Shown here piece after piece: positions 28,690-37,540 of a stretch of 64,000 nt of DNA (position 1 is its first letter; each line of letters starts with the position of its first letter). Origin of the DNA: Bradyrhizobium algeriense (GTDB lineage: Bacteria > Pseudomonadota > Alphaproteobacteria > Rhizobiales > Xanthobacteraceae). The DNA is taken from contig NZ_PYCN01000025.1 of the NCBI RefSeq assembly GCF_003062295.1, forward strand, positions 1 to 64,000, written 5' to 3'. The position numbers and the translations under genes are program-made. The notes below the pieces were generated by a model. That model was given only the letters and a program-made list of their open reading frames with translations. It was not told the origin of the DNA and ran no database searches.

Positions 28690-29593
28690 CGCCCAAAACG
28701 TTCAAGTATTGGCCCAATCCACCAACGTCGCCAGCGCCACACCCGACACGATGGCGTGGGATTCCCGCGCGCGGCGGGTGATGATGATCTATTTGCCGCT
28801 GTCGTGTTTCGTGCTGATCCTGCTGTTCCCGTTCTATTGGATGGCGATCACCTCGTTCAAACCGAACGCGGAGCTATTGAACTACAAGGAGCACAATCCG
28901 TTCTGGATCTCCTCGCCGACGCTCGCCCATATCAAGCATCTGCTGTTCAATACCGCCTATCCGACCTGGCTGAAGACCACGATGTTCGTGGCGATCGGTT
29001 CAACTTTCCTGTCGCTGTTTGCCTCGACGCTCGCGGCTTACGCGATCGAGCGCCTGCGCTTCCGCGGCAGCCCCTATGTGGGCCTCGGTATCTACCTCGC
29101 TTATCTGGTGCCGCCCTCGATCCTGTTCATTCCGCTGGCCACCGTGATCGTGCAGTTCGGCCTGTTCGACTCGCCGATGGCGCTGATCCTGGTGTATCCG
29201 ACCTTCCTGGTGCCATTCTGCACCTGGCTCCTGATCGGCTATTTCAAGTCGATCCCGTATGAGCTCGAGGAATGCGCGCTGTTCGACGGCGCCACACGGC
29301 TGCAGATCCTGCGGCGGATCACGCTGCCGCTTGCGGTGCCCGGCCTGATCTCGGCCGGCATCTTCTCCTTCACGCTGTCATGGAACGAGTTCATCTACGC
29401 GCTCGCCTTCATCCAGAGCGGCGCCAACAAGACGGTGCCGGTCGCGATCCTGACCGAGCTCGTCACCGGCGACGTCTACCAGTGGGGCGCGCTGATGGCG
29501 GGCTCGCTGCTCGGCTCGCTGCCGGTCGCGCTGTTTTACTCGCTGTTCGTCGATTACTACGTGTCGTCGCTGACGGGCGCGGTGAAGGAATAA
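28682..29593 (+). CDS. carbohydrate ABC transporter permease, MalG type
   Basis: 303 residues with six predicted membrane segments. The EAA motif is ECALFDGATRLQILRRITLP, followed by the typical SWNEFIYALAF. It partners the preceding MalF-type permease, with start and stop overlapping. It converges on tonB, whose stop lies four bases beyond its own. The sugar is not readable, and the ATPase and binding protein must be elsewhere or lost. Confidence 0.9.
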   Translation: MTDAQNVQVLAQSTNVASATPDTMAWDSRARRVMMIYLPLSCFVLILLFPFYWMAITSFKPNAELLNYKEHNPFWISSPTLAHIKHLLFNTAYPTWLKTTMFVAIGSTFLSLFASTLAAYAIERLRFRGSPYVGLGIYLAYLVPPSILFIPLATVIVQFGLFDSPMALILVYPTFLVPFCTWLLIGYFKSIPYELEECALFDGATRLQILRRITLPLAVPGLISAGIFSFTLSWNEFIYALAFIQSGANKTVPVAILTELVTGDVYQWGALMAGSLLGSLPVALFYSLFVDYYVSSLTGAVKE

Positions 29594-29597
29594 GGCT

Positions 29598-30428
29598 CTA
29601 GCGGATATAGAACGCCACCGGCGCGCTGAACGGCATCGAGGATTGCTTCACGTCCGCGGGGAATGCGGGAAACGGCTGGGCGCGGCACACCATCGCCAGC
29701 GTCTCGGCATCCAGCGCCGAATGGCCCGACGAGCCGCCGAGGCCGACGGAAAGCACCCCACCGCTTCGGCTGAGCGTGAAGCTGATCCGCGCGGTGCCCT
29801 GCTGGCCCGCGGTCTTGGCGGCGGGCGGGTATTGCTTGAAGCGCTGCAGATGGGCGGCGACCATCTGCCGGTAGGAGGCAAGCGCCGCTGCGGACGCGCC
29901 GGCGTTGGCGGCGGACGCCGCCGGCGCCTGGCGCTCGGCCTTGGGCGAGGCCGTGGTGCGCGGCGCAGGCGGCGCATCGGTTGGCTTCTTCGCATCCGGG
30001 CGAACCACTTTCGGTTTTACTGGCGACGGTTTTTTCTCAGGCTCGGCCTTGACCGGCTCCGGCTTCGGCAGGGTCGGCTCGGTCTTCTGCTCCGGCGGGG
30101 CTACGACTTCGGGCGTCTCCTGCGGCGGCGTCGGCGGGATCTGTTCCTGCACGGCTTCCGCAGCCGCGGGCTCCGGCGGCGAGGCATCGGCCTGCTGCAT
30201 TACGGGGCCCGGCGCGAGATCCATTTGCGTCGGTTGCGGCGCGGAGGAAGCCGGCGCCATGTCGACCATGATCGCCGGCAGCGAGACGCCGGGCACCGGC
30301 CGCTGGGTGTACCAGTTCAACGCCAAACTAATCAGAGCCGCGTGCGCGGCAGCAATCGCAAACGCCGATGCTCCCCATCGCCGGACACCCGCTTGGTCGG
30401 AAACATCGTGGAGCGCGAACGCGTTCAC
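29598..30428 (-). CDS. tonB: TonB energy-transducing protein
   Basis: 276 residues: a single N-terminal membrane anchor (ASAFAIAAAHAALISLALNW), a long Pro/Glu/Lys-rich periplasmic spacer (about residues 65-170), then the C-terminal TonB domain with LQRFKQYPPAAKTAGQQGTA and a terminal SAPVAFYIR. It couples the proton-motive force to outer-membrane receptors. Last gene of the leftward hmuQ-like/hutX/exbB/exbD/tonB series, four bases after exbD, which indicates haem uptake. Confidence 0.9.
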   Translation of the reverse strand: MNAFALHDVSDQAGVRRWGASAFAIAAAHAALISLALNWYTQRPVPGVSLPAIMVDMAPASSAPQPTQMDLAPGPVMQQADASPPEPAAAEAVQEQIPPTPPQETPEVVAPPEQKTEPTLPKPEPVKAEPEKKPSPVKPKVVRPDAKKPTDAPPAPRTTASPKAERQAPAASAANAGASAAALASYRQMVAAHLQRFKQYPPAAKTAGQQGTARISFTLSRSGGVLSVGLGGSSGHSALDAETLAMVCRAQPFPAFPADVKQSSMPFSAPVAFYIR

Positions 30429-30432
30429 GGCG

Positions 30433-30876
30433 CTAGCTCCGGCCGTCGAGGCCGACCAGCGCGATCTTGAGATAGCCGGCGTTGCGCAACAGGTTCATCA
30501 CCTCCATCAGGTCGCCATAGCTGACGGCCTTGTCGGCGCGCAGATAGATGCGTTCGTTCTTGTCGCCCTTGGTGGCGGCGTCGATAGTGGCGGTCAGCGT
30601 ATCGCGCGCGATGACATCCTCGCCGACCGCAACCGACAGATCCGGCTTCACGGTGACGAATACCGGCTTGTCCGGCCGCGGCGATGGCTCAACGGCACTG
30701 GCTGGAAGATTGACACCGAGATCGACGGTAGCGAGCGGGGCGGCGACCATGAAGATGATCAGGAGCACCAGCATCACGTCGATGAACGGCGTGACGTTGA
30801 TCTCGTGGGCCTCGACAAGATCGTCGCTGCCGCCGCGCGTCCGTCCGCCGATTGCCTGACCGAGCTTCGCGCCCAT
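30433..30876 (-). CDS. exbD: ExbD biopolymer transport protein
   Basis: 147 residues. One membrane segment contains the conserved proton-path aspartate (EINVTPFIDVMLVLLIIFMV), followed by a periplasmic domain ending in LLRNAGYLKIALVGLDGRS. It forms the proton channel with ExbB that powers TonB. It sits between exbB and tonB with gaps of 16 and 4 bases. Confidence 0.92.
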   Translation of the reverse strand: MGAKLGQAIGGRTRGGSDDLVEAHEINVTPFIDVMLVLLIIFMVAAPLATVDLGVNLPASAVEPSPRPDKPVFVTVKPDLSVAVGEDVIARDTLTATIDAATKGDKNERIYLRADKAVSYGDLMEVMNLLRNAGYLKIALVGLDGRS

Positions 30877-30892
30877 CGCTCACACTCCGTCG

Positions 30893-31699
30893 TTACTCGG
30901 CGGCGCGCGCGAGGCGGAACGAGCCGCGGTCGCCTTCGCAGCTGATCAGGAGCAGCACCATCGCCGAGGCGTCGCCGAGCAGCGCGCGATGGGCCGCGAT
31001 GGTGCGGGTGAGATGGTTGTAGATCACGACCGCCGGGATCGCCGCGACGAGACCGAGCGCCGTCGCGAGCAACGCCTCGGCGATACCGGGCGCGACGACC
31101 GCGAGATTGGTGGTGTGGGCCTCGGAAATGCCGATGAACGAATTCATGATGCCCCAGACCGTTCCGAACAGGCCGACGAACGGCGCGGTGGCGCCGATGG
31201 TCGCGAGCACGCCGGTGCCGCGCGCGATCTGCCGCGACATCGCCGCTTCGACCCGCTCCAGCCGCAGCGCCGCCCGCTCCTTGAGGCCGTCGTCAAAATG
31301 GCCGCCGGAGAGAGAGGCCTCGCGCGCGGCGGACTGGATGATCTGCGCCACTGCATCATTGCCGCCGCGGCTTTCCTGCTCGGCCTTGGCCAGCACGGTG
31401 TCGGTTTCCAGCATGCTCAGCCGCCGCCTGGCAGTCGCCGTCTTGCGGCGGACTTCAACGGTCTTGGCAAGCCAGATCGTCCACGTCACCAGCGAGGCGA
31501 AGGCTAAGCCCACCATGACCGCCTGCACCACGATGTCGGCATTCACGAACATGTTCCAGGGCGACAGGTTGCGCGGCAGCAGCGCAACGTCGGTAGCGGC
31601 CAGCGCCGTACCCGGCAAGGCGGCCATGGCGGCCGCGCCACTGCAACGGATCATAACGTCCAGCATTTTTCGCTGCATGATCGTCTCCCGGGCTGACAT
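30893..31699 (-). CDS. exbB: ExbB proton channel protein
   Basis: 268 residues with three membrane segments and the MotA/TolQ/ExbB core: IGATAPFVGLFGTVWGIMNS and IAEALLATALGLVAAIPAVV. An N-terminal extension with a signal-like segment (ALPGTALAATDV) is typical of alphaproteobacterial ExbB. It lies nine bases after hutX. Possible later starts at MQRKMLD or further in do not affect the core. Confidence 0.92.
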   Translation of the reverse strand: MSARETIMQRKMLDVMIRCSGAAAMAALPGTALAATDVALLPRNLSPWNMFVNADIVVQAVMVGLAFASLVTWTIWLAKTVEVRRKTATARRRLSMLETDTVLAKAEQESRGGNDAVAQIIQSAAREASLSGGHFDDGLKERAALRLERVEAAMSRQIARGTGVLATIGATAPFVGLFGTVWGIMNSFIGISEAHTTNLAVVAPGIAEALLATALGLVAAIPAVVIYNHLTRTIAAHRALLGDASAMVLLLISCEGDRGSFRLARAAE

Positions 31700-31708
31700 A
31701 CGGATCGG

Positions 31709-32227
31709 CTACGCCGCGCAGGCGGGCGCGATCCTTTCGGCCAACGTGTGAAAGCGTTGCAACTGGTCGGCCCGCAGCGCGCGCGTCTCATCACGGCCGA
31801 CGAACACCTTGAACATGATGCCGCCGTCGACATTGATGAAGGCGATGAAGGCCGACGATTTGCCCATGAAGGGCCGCTCGATAAAGGCAATCGCCGCGCA
31901 GCGCTCGTGCCGAAGATGGCCGTGCAGCCCCTTCGGGGGCTGCATCAGGTTGAAATAGCCGCGGCCGACCTCGCCCGCCGGCACGCCGCCGGTGAATTCG
32001 AAGATCGCATCGTCGGTATGCACGATCAGCGTCACCTCGCCCCATTGCGCGACATCGTTCATCGCTGCAGCGAATTCAGCGCCGGGACCGAAACGCACCA
32101 TCGTGTCGGGCAGCGCCTCAAGCACGGCGCGCGGCGTGACCTTGCGCTCCCGCGCCACGTCCTCGATCACCGCGCCCGGATTATCCGCCATATGCGCCTT
32201 GAGTTCGGCAAGCTGCGCGCTCAACAT
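31709..32227 (-). CDS. hutX: HutX-like cytosolic haem utilisation protein
   Basis: 172 residues, similar to the HutX/HugX group: DNPGAVIEDVARERKVTPRA at the N-terminus, WGEVTLIVHTDDAIFEFTGG in the middle, GYFNLMQPPKGLHGHLRHE, and FIERPFMGKSSAFIAFINVD near the end. These proteins carry haem from the transporter to the degrading enzyme. Its place between the haem-degrading monooxygenase gene and exbB supports that role. Confidence 0.85.
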   Translation of the reverse strand: MLSAQLAELKAHMADNPGAVIEDVARERKVTPRAVLEALPDTMVRFGPGAEFAAAMNDVAQWGEVTLIVHTDDAIFEFTGGVPAGEVGRGYFNLMQPPKGLHGHLRHERCAAIAFIERPFMGKSSAFIAFINVDGGIMFKVFVGRDETRALRADQLQRFHTLAERIAPACAA

Positions 32228-32240
32228 CGCACCCTCCCCG

Positions 32241-32576
32241 TCACGCGGCGGCGCTGGATTTGCGCTCGCTCAGGATCACGTCGAATCCTTCAAATTTGGG
32301 ATGGCCGAGATAGAGGCTTTCGCCGGTCTTGTTGTCGGCGCGGGCGTGCGCCCGGCGGAACTCGTCTGATTTGGTCCAGGCTTCGAAGGCGGCCTTGTCG
32401 ACCCAGGCCGTATGCGAGGAATACAGCGTGTGGTCCTCGGCGACGGGGCCCTTGAGCAGGTGAAACTCGACGAAGCCGGCCATGCTGCTGAGATAGGATT
32501 CGCGCGTGCGCCAGACCGTCTCGAAGGCCGCTTCAGAGTCAATCTTCACCTGGAACCGGTTCATTGCGATAAACAT
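32241..32576 (-). CDS. haem-degrading ABM-fold monooxygenase (HmuQ/HmuD-like)
   Basis: 111 residues from ATG 32576 (MFIAMNRFQVKIDSEAAFET), with GGAG ten bases upstream. It is an antibiotic-biosynthesis-monooxygenase fold of the IsdG/HmuQ kind: FVEFHLLKGPVAEDHTLYSS and AFEAWTKSDEFRRAHARADN contain the conserved Trp and His of the haem site. First gene of the leftward haem uptake operon. Upstream, the frame stays open into the fixB remnant, but that is accidental read-through of a junction near 32712. Confidence 0.82.
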   Translation of the reverse strand: MFIAMNRFQVKIDSEAAFETVWRTRESYLSSMAGFVEFHLLKGPVAEDHTLYSSHTAWVDKAAFEAWTKSDEFRRAHARADNKTGESLYLGHPKFEGFDVILSERKSSAAA

Positions 32577-32712
32577 TTCAAAATCTCCTTGCTGGGGTGC
32601 TGGGGTGTGCCTGGCGTACCGTTTGAGTGGGTTGGAAACATGGATGCACCGAAGCCGCGCTGGAGCATCAGCGCGGCCCGGTACGGTTAGAGGCGATGGT
32701 CTGGCGCTGCGT

Positions 32713-32960
32713 GCCGCCTCGCCCTCCGGACCGATCACGACCGGCGCGAGATCAGCCTTCCGCTTCTCGGCGAGCTTGCGGCCCGCGCCCATCAGCTTCC
32801 AGGAGATTGGATGCACCTGCCCGCGCTCCTGTTCGATGACTACCCAGACATGCTTGTCAGCGAATGCCCAGGCAGCGCCTTCTTGGCGGCGCGCCGTTGC
32901 GCAGGCAACGCGGGAGCTCTTATCACATCGCTCATCGCCAAGACCCTTCAGATCAGGCAT
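32713..32960 (-). pseudogene. fixB: fixB 5' remnant (electron transfer flavoprotein alpha), truncated
   Basis: ATG 32960 overlaps the end of fixA by eight bases, as expected for fixA-fixB. The peptide contains KHVWVVIEQERGQVHPISWK and GAGRKLAEKRKADLAPVVIG, clearly the FixB N-terminal domain. Similarity ends after GPEGEAARSA at about 32712, where the upstream region of the haem gene begins. More than 250 FixB residues, including the FAD domain, are missing. Confidence 0.75.
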
Positions 32961-33795
32961 CGCGGGCTAGCGCCGCAAGGTCGGTTTCAAGCTTGGGCTG
33001 GTGGTTGAAGATGGCGTCGATCAATGCTTGCGCCGGCTGCTCGGCGGCCTCTACCAGCACCGCCTTCTCAGCGCGCGCGGACGGCGCGAAGACACGCTTG
33101 ACGACGGTCGGCGAGCCCTTGAGACCGCATTTGGAGATGTCCTCGACACCGGCCTCCTGCGCACTCCATTTCACGATCGGCGCCCGGGCGGCACGCAATG
33201 CATCGGCCATGGCGCCGCGGCGAATCTGATTGGTTGCCTCCAGCATGGTGATGAGACACGGCAGCCTGGTGCGAAGGACCTGGACGCCACCTTCGGAGCG
33301 CCGTTCCGTTTCAATTGTGCGTGCGGTGAGATCCAGGGCCCTGATCTTTGCGACGTAGGTAAGCTGCAGCACACCGAGCCGCTTCGCGACGCCGGGCCCA
33401 ACCTGCGCGGTGTCGCCGTCGATGGTCTGCTTACCGGTGAAGATGAGGTCCGGCGGGCCATATTCCTTGCCGATTTTGCGGATGGCGGTCGCCAGCGCGT
33501 AAGTCGTTGCCAACGTATCGGCGCCCGCAAAGCAGCGGTCGGTGAGCAGTACGGCGCGATCGGCGCCAAAGGTCAGCGCTCTGCGTAATGAGTCCTCGGC
33601 TGATGACGGCCCCATTGTAAGGACGGTGATCTCGCCGCCGAACTTATCGCGCAGCTCCAACGCGGCCTCGAGCGCGAAGAGGTCGTATGGATTAATGATG
33701 GTCGGCACGCCCTGACGCATGATCGTGTTGGTCACGGGGTGCACGCGGATCTGCGCGGAGTCGGGAACCTGCTTGATGCAGACGACGTTGTGCAT
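32953..33795 (-). CDS. fixA: electron transfer flavoprotein beta subunit FixA
   Basis: 280 residues from ATG 33795 (MHNVVCIKQVPDSAQIRVHP), with GGAGAAG upstream. ETF-beta features: NPYDLFALEAALELRDKFGG, FTGKQTIDGDTAQVGPG in the AMP site, and LPCLITMLEATNQIRRGAMA, the signature near residue 190. FixA passes electrons towards nitrogenase within FixABCX. A -24/-12 promoter lies 39 bases upstream of the ATG, consistent with NifA/sigma-54 control. Downstream fixB is truncated, so FixC/FixX and an intact FixB must come from elsewhere. Confidence 0.92.
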   Translation of the reverse strand: MHNVVCIKQVPDSAQIRVHPVTNTIMRQGVPTIINPYDLFALEAALELRDKFGGEITVLTMGPSSAEDSLRRALTFGADRAVLLTDRCFAGADTLATTYALATAIRKIGKEYGPPDLIFTGKQTIDGDTAQVGPGVAKRLGVLQLTYVAKIRALDLTARTIETERRSEGGVQVLRTRLPCLITMLEATNQIRRGAMADALRAARAPIVKWSAQEAGVEDISKCGLKGSPTVVKRVFAPSARAEKAVLVEAAEQPAQALIDAIFNHQPKLETDLAALARDA

Positions 33796-33833
33796 GTGCT
33801 TCTCCAGACGTTGCAACGGCTGGCGAAGAGAAC

Positions 33834-33849
33834 AGCAAGTGTCGTACCA
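33834..33849 (-). promoter_or_regulatory. sigma-54 (-24/-12) promoter of fixA
   Basis: Leftward strand reads TGGTACGACACTTGCT: GG and GC separated by exactly ten bases, very close to the sigma-54 consensus TGGCACG-N4-TTGCW. The predicted start site would be near 33824, leaving a leader of about 30 bases before the fixA ATG. No perfect TGT-N10-ACA NifA site was found in the next 150 bp. Confidence 0.8.
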
Positions 33850-34552
33850 TTGCGCGAATTTCAAAATCAGGCAGCAATACAATGGCCTTTGGGAAGCGTC
33901 ATGTCACTGTAGCCTGACGTTCGCCGGCGGAATTGCGACATTCGTCCTGACTACGACAGCTCGGTTCGCGCGGCGTGATTTGTCGTTGATCTGGATCAAG
34001 GAGAGCGGCTCAAAACGGGATGCGCTTTGCTCGAGTCGATCCATACGGGATCCCGAGTCTCCGCAGCGGCCGCTGCGCTCACGAGAGAGCGTAAGCCCTG
34101 AGCCGACTTGCACTGTACGATGCTTCGCATCGCTAGGAGCAAGACCAGCGCCGCAATAAGCTTGCGGCGCCTGCGACCGCTTGGCACACGGCGGTCCCTT
34201 CGCGCGCAGGCCCGCATCGCGCAGCGGTCGCTGCATATGACGCCGGGCAAATTGAACGAGGTCGAACACCCGATGGTCTCGCTGACTATATCCGGCGTGA
34301 GCTAATGGTCGATGGCGACACGGCCAACGAATTCGCGATGACAGCGCCGCGTCCGCACGACCGTTGCGGGCATGGGACCGCCGGTGGTCGCGCGGGCTGA
34401 TCTCGAGGATGACAAAATCGGGCCGACGCGGGGGTCGCATCCGATCGTGATCGGGTCCAAGTCCGCGCCAAACCAACCAAGCCTCTATGTCTGTTTCCAG
34501 CTATTCGCCCCAACAGCGATGGTCACGGCCCCGACATATCCCGACACTCCTT
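33850..34552. other. intergenic between nifA and fixA
   Basis: About 700 bp. Apart from the fixA promoter at its left end I see no coherent gene; short open frames on both strands lack family features. Confidence 0.4.
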
Positions 34553-36304
34553 TCAGAAGCGCTTGATCTCGATGCCATATTTCCTCAGGGCGTAGCCAAT
34601 CTGGCGCGGCGTAAGTCCAAGCAGGCGCGCCGCCTTCGCCTGCACCCAGCCGGATCTTTCCATGGCCGCGATGACACGCTCGTGATCTGTCATCTTCGCA
34701 CCACCTACGAGGGCTGCGCCGACTGGCGCTAGCGGAGCCAGCTCGCTGCCGAAAGGCGGGACCGATGTAGCCTCGGCCGGCGATGTGGCCGGCTTGGCGG
34801 GCACTGGTACGATCGGCCCCTGCTGCAGGGGCGTCTCGTCCGATCCGCTCTTCCACAGCATCGCGGAAAGGCACTGGCCGTGGCAGCAGGCAAAGTCGTC
34901 TCTCACGATCGATGGTCCCGGTGCCAGAGTTGCGGTCCGCTGCACGCAATTCTCAAGCTCGCGGACATTTCCGGGAAAACCGCAGTTCATCAGTACTTCA
35001 ATCGCACTCGTATCGAAGGTGAGCGTACGGCCGTTCTCGCTGTTGAAATTACTGAGAAACTTGGTGGCGAGGAGCGGGATATCACCGCGCCTTTCGCGCA
35101 ACGGCGGCAGCAGCAAGGGAACCACGTTGATGCGATAATAGAGGTCGGCGCGGAACTCGTTCCTTGCCACCGCCTCTTCCAGGTTCTTATTCGTCGCGGC
35201 AATCACGCGAACATCGACCTTAATGGTCTGGTTGCCGCCGACGCGCTCGAATTCCTGCTCCTGCAGCACGCGCAGTAGCTTTGCCTGGAACGAGGCCGAG
35301 ATCTCGCCGATCTCGTCCAGAAATAGCGTCCCCTTGTCGGCGAGCTCGAAGCGACCCTTGCGCGTACTGAACGCGCCGGTAAAGGCACCCTTCTCATGAC
35401 CGAACAATTCGGATTCCAGTACCGTCTCAGTCAGCGCCGCGCAATTGAGTTTTATGAAGGGCCGCTTGGCGCGCGCCGACCGCTCGTGAATGGCCTTGGC
35501 GACCAGCTCCTTTCCGGTACCGGACTCGCCGCGCAACAGCATCGTGCTGTTTGATTTGGCTACGACCGCGATCTTCTCAAGCAGCTTGCGCAGCGCCGGG
35601 CTGTCGCCAATAATCCCCTCGACATGAACCTTCTTGCGCTCCCGCGCAGGCTGCTTGAGCTCGGACAATTCCTTTTGCAGCCGGTCCTTCTCCGCCATCA
35701 ATCGCTCGCGGTCACACGCGAACAGGCGATGCAGCTTCACTGTCTGCCCCACTAGGTTGGCAATCATTGTGAGCAGCCGCACGTCATAATCGAGCTGGGC
35801 GCTCGACGCGTTGTCCAGGATGCGGTCGATCGTCAGCGTGCCCACGACATTCGCATCGATGCGAATGGGAACACCGATGAACGACACTCGCATGTCGTCG
35901 GAGGCCCCGAGCACCTCCTTGTCCGCAGCACTAAAGGCCGGATGCACTGCTACGTTTTCGGCGACGAGCGGCTTGTCCGACGCCACGATCTCGTCGATTG
36001 CCTTCTGCGGCAGGCGCATCCGGTAGCGCTCGTCGCTGCCTTCGCTCCAGCCGGCGCCCACGGTAATGTCCGGCACGCCATCATCGTGGAACAGAGAGAC
36101 GATGCCGTGCCGCATCTGCACAAACGATTGCAGAAGATCGACGACGTTGGCCAGCGTGACTTCCAGCCGGCAGGGGGCGGTGAGTACTTTCGATATTTCG
36201 AAGATCCCGATAATCGCACTCTCGTACAACGGCACATCACAGACCGCGTCGTCCGTCTCGGAGTTTGAGTTAGGCCTTTCGCGTACGGAAGGGATATGCA
36301 GCAT
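34553..36304 (-). CDS. nifA: NifA, sigma-54-dependent nitrogen fixation activator
   Basis: 583 residues from ATG 36304 (MLHIPSVRERPNSN), which has GGAG eight bases upstream; an earlier ATG at 36373 would add 23. Order: GAF domain (about 40-190), linker, AAA+ domain with Walker A GESGTGKE and the GAFTGA loop (ELFGHEKGAFTGAF), Walker B TLFLDEIGE, and C-terminal Fis-type HTH (AKAARLLGLTPRQIGYALRK). The oxygen-sensing cysteines of rhizobial NifA are present: CGFPGNVRELENC (C-X11-C) and then CCHGQC. It activates nif/fix -24/-12 promoters. Read after fixR. Confidence 0.97.
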   Translation of the reverse strand: MLHIPSVRERPNSNSETDDAVCDVPLYESAIIGIFEISKVLTAPCRLEVTLANVVDLLQSFVQMRHGIVSLFHDDGVPDITVGAGWSEGSDERYRMRLPQKAIDEIVASDKPLVAENVAVHPAFSAADKEVLGASDDMRVSFIGVPIRIDANVVGTLTIDRILDNASSAQLDYDVRLLTMIANLVGQTVKLHRLFACDRERLMAEKDRLQKELSELKQPARERKKVHVEGIIGDSPALRKLLEKIAVVAKSNSTMLLRGESGTGKELVAKAIHERSARAKRPFIKLNCAALTETVLESELFGHEKGAFTGAFSTRKGRFELADKGTLFLDEIGEISASFQAKLLRVLQEQEFERVGGNQTIKVDVRVIAATNKNLEEAVARNEFRADLYYRINVVPLLLPPLRERRGDIPLLATKFLSNFNSENGRTLTFDTSAIEVLMNCGFPGNVRELENCVQRTATLAPGPSIVRDDFACCHGQCLSAMLWKSGSDETPLQQGPIVPVPAKPATSPAEATSVPPFGSELAPLAPVGAALVGGAKMTDHERVIAAMERSGWVQAKAARLLGLTPRQIGYALRKYGIEIKRF

Positions 36305-36604
36305 GACGACGTCTCCGTTGTTATGACCATCCTCCCTGTCCTCCTGTTCGGATTTGCGAATATTGTGTTGCATGTCATCCTCGATCTCGCCGCCATTTTA
36401 GGATGACGCAAAAGATAACTTCTTATTATGGCTCGATGGTACAACTTACAGCGCGTTGAGCGCGGCATGACGGTAAACTTACAGTGCTTTGACTAGCTTA
36501 CTATTCTCTGCTCTTCCGCACTTGTCGCTTCCATTCCGTGGGAACACGAATTCCATTGATGTAGATCAAATCAGCTGCGATTTGTTTGTTGCCGGTGCAG
36601 TCTA

Positions 36605-37439
36605 TCACAGGTGTTGGCCACCATTGATCGGCACCTCGGTGCCTGTGACATAACTTGCCGCATCCGAGCAAAGGAAGAAGATGACCTTCGCGACTTCTTC
36701 GGGTGTGCCAACTCGGCGCAGCGGAATATTTGGTACAAGGCGCGCTTCCGTGTTCGGCGACAAAATGTCTGTCTTGATCTCGCCGGGGGCGATCGCATTC
36801 ACGCGAATGCCATGCGGTGCATAGTCGTGCGCCATCTCGCGCGTGAGACATGCGAGCGCAGCTTTTGATGTCGCATAGGCAGAGCTGGCAAACGGGTGCA
36901 CCCGCGAGCCTGCGATTGAGGTCACGTTGACAATTGATCCGGTCGCTGCTTTCAGCTCGTCAAACAGGCCTTGCGCGAGCAGGATCGGCGCCACCAGATT
37001 GAGGTGGAATACCCTCATCCAGGTCTCGACTGACGTCGTCAACGCCGTCAGTCGTGCGCCATTCGGCATCTTCGGTGAAATGCCGGCATTGTTGATCAAT
37101 GCGTGCAATGGCGCGCCCGCGAGGCGCTCCTTGACCTCGGCGATGGCGCGCCAGCATCCGATGATTGCTGAGGTCGACCTGGACATGGTTGTCGGCCCCT
37201 GACTCCCACGGGCAGCGCCCGCCATCGAACGGTCGGCGCGCGCAAGAAATGATGCGCCAGCCCGCTTCCGAAAACAGCTTTCCGGTGGCGTGACCAATGC
37301 CGCGCGACGCGCCGGTTAGCACCAACGTCTTCTGTTCTCCCTGCTGGATGCGGCCTCCATCGGTGTGAAACGGACAGCCCACGTCGGTCGCGGACGGTGG
37401 ACCGGCGACCGCTTCGTCATTTCTCAGATCGAGACTCAA
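36605..37439 (-). pseudogene. fixR: fixR, short-chain dehydrogenase, one frameshift
   Basis: First gene of the fixR-nifA unit. The N-terminal half, probably from TTG 37439 (SLDLRNDEAVAGPPSATDVG), contains the SDR cofactor motif LVLTGASRGIGHATGKLFSE. Near 37148 the frame breaks after NHRMLAR. The rest (AEVKERLAGAPLHALINNAG, SSAYATSKAALACLTREMAH with the catalytic YxxxK, and a terminal GTEVPINGGQHL) continues in another frame to 36605. One indel thus inactivates FixR, reported as dispensable for fixation in B. japonicum, while leaving nifA transcription intact. Confidence 0.8.
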
Positions 37440-37478
37440 ACGCGCCTCCCATTCCCTTGCCCTCGACCGTGAACGCGG

Positions 37479-37494
37479 TGCAGGATTTGGGCCA
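37479..37494 (-). promoter_or_regulatory. -24/-12 promoter of fixR-nifA
   Basis: Leftward TGGCCCAAATCCTGCA has GG and GC separated by ten bases, the sigma-54 pattern. The predicted start near 37469 lies about 30 bases before the fixR start. In B. japonicum this promoter overlaps a RegR-dependent one. Confidence 0.65.
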
Positions 37495-37525
37495 GTGCGA
37501 TGCAGAGGAACGCTCGCACGTTTTT

Positions 37526-37540
37526 GCGGCCCAATGTCGC
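37526..37540 (-). promoter_or_regulatory. RegR-box upstream activating site of fixR-nifA
   Basis: Leftward GCGACATTGGGCCGC fits the RegR-box pattern GNGRCRTTNNGNCGC at every position. Its centre is about 64 bases before the predicted transcription start, matching the known upstream element near -68 of B. japonicum fixR-nifA. Confidence 0.75.

Noticed and set aside
29905..30945. 346-codon rightward frame opposite tonB/exbD
   Set aside because: Gly/Arg-rich shadow of the proline-rich TonB spacer.
33850..34000. NifA upstream site (TGT-N10-ACA) for fixA
   Set aside because: No exact match in 150 bp; the nearest, TGT-N10-ACG, breaks the consensus.
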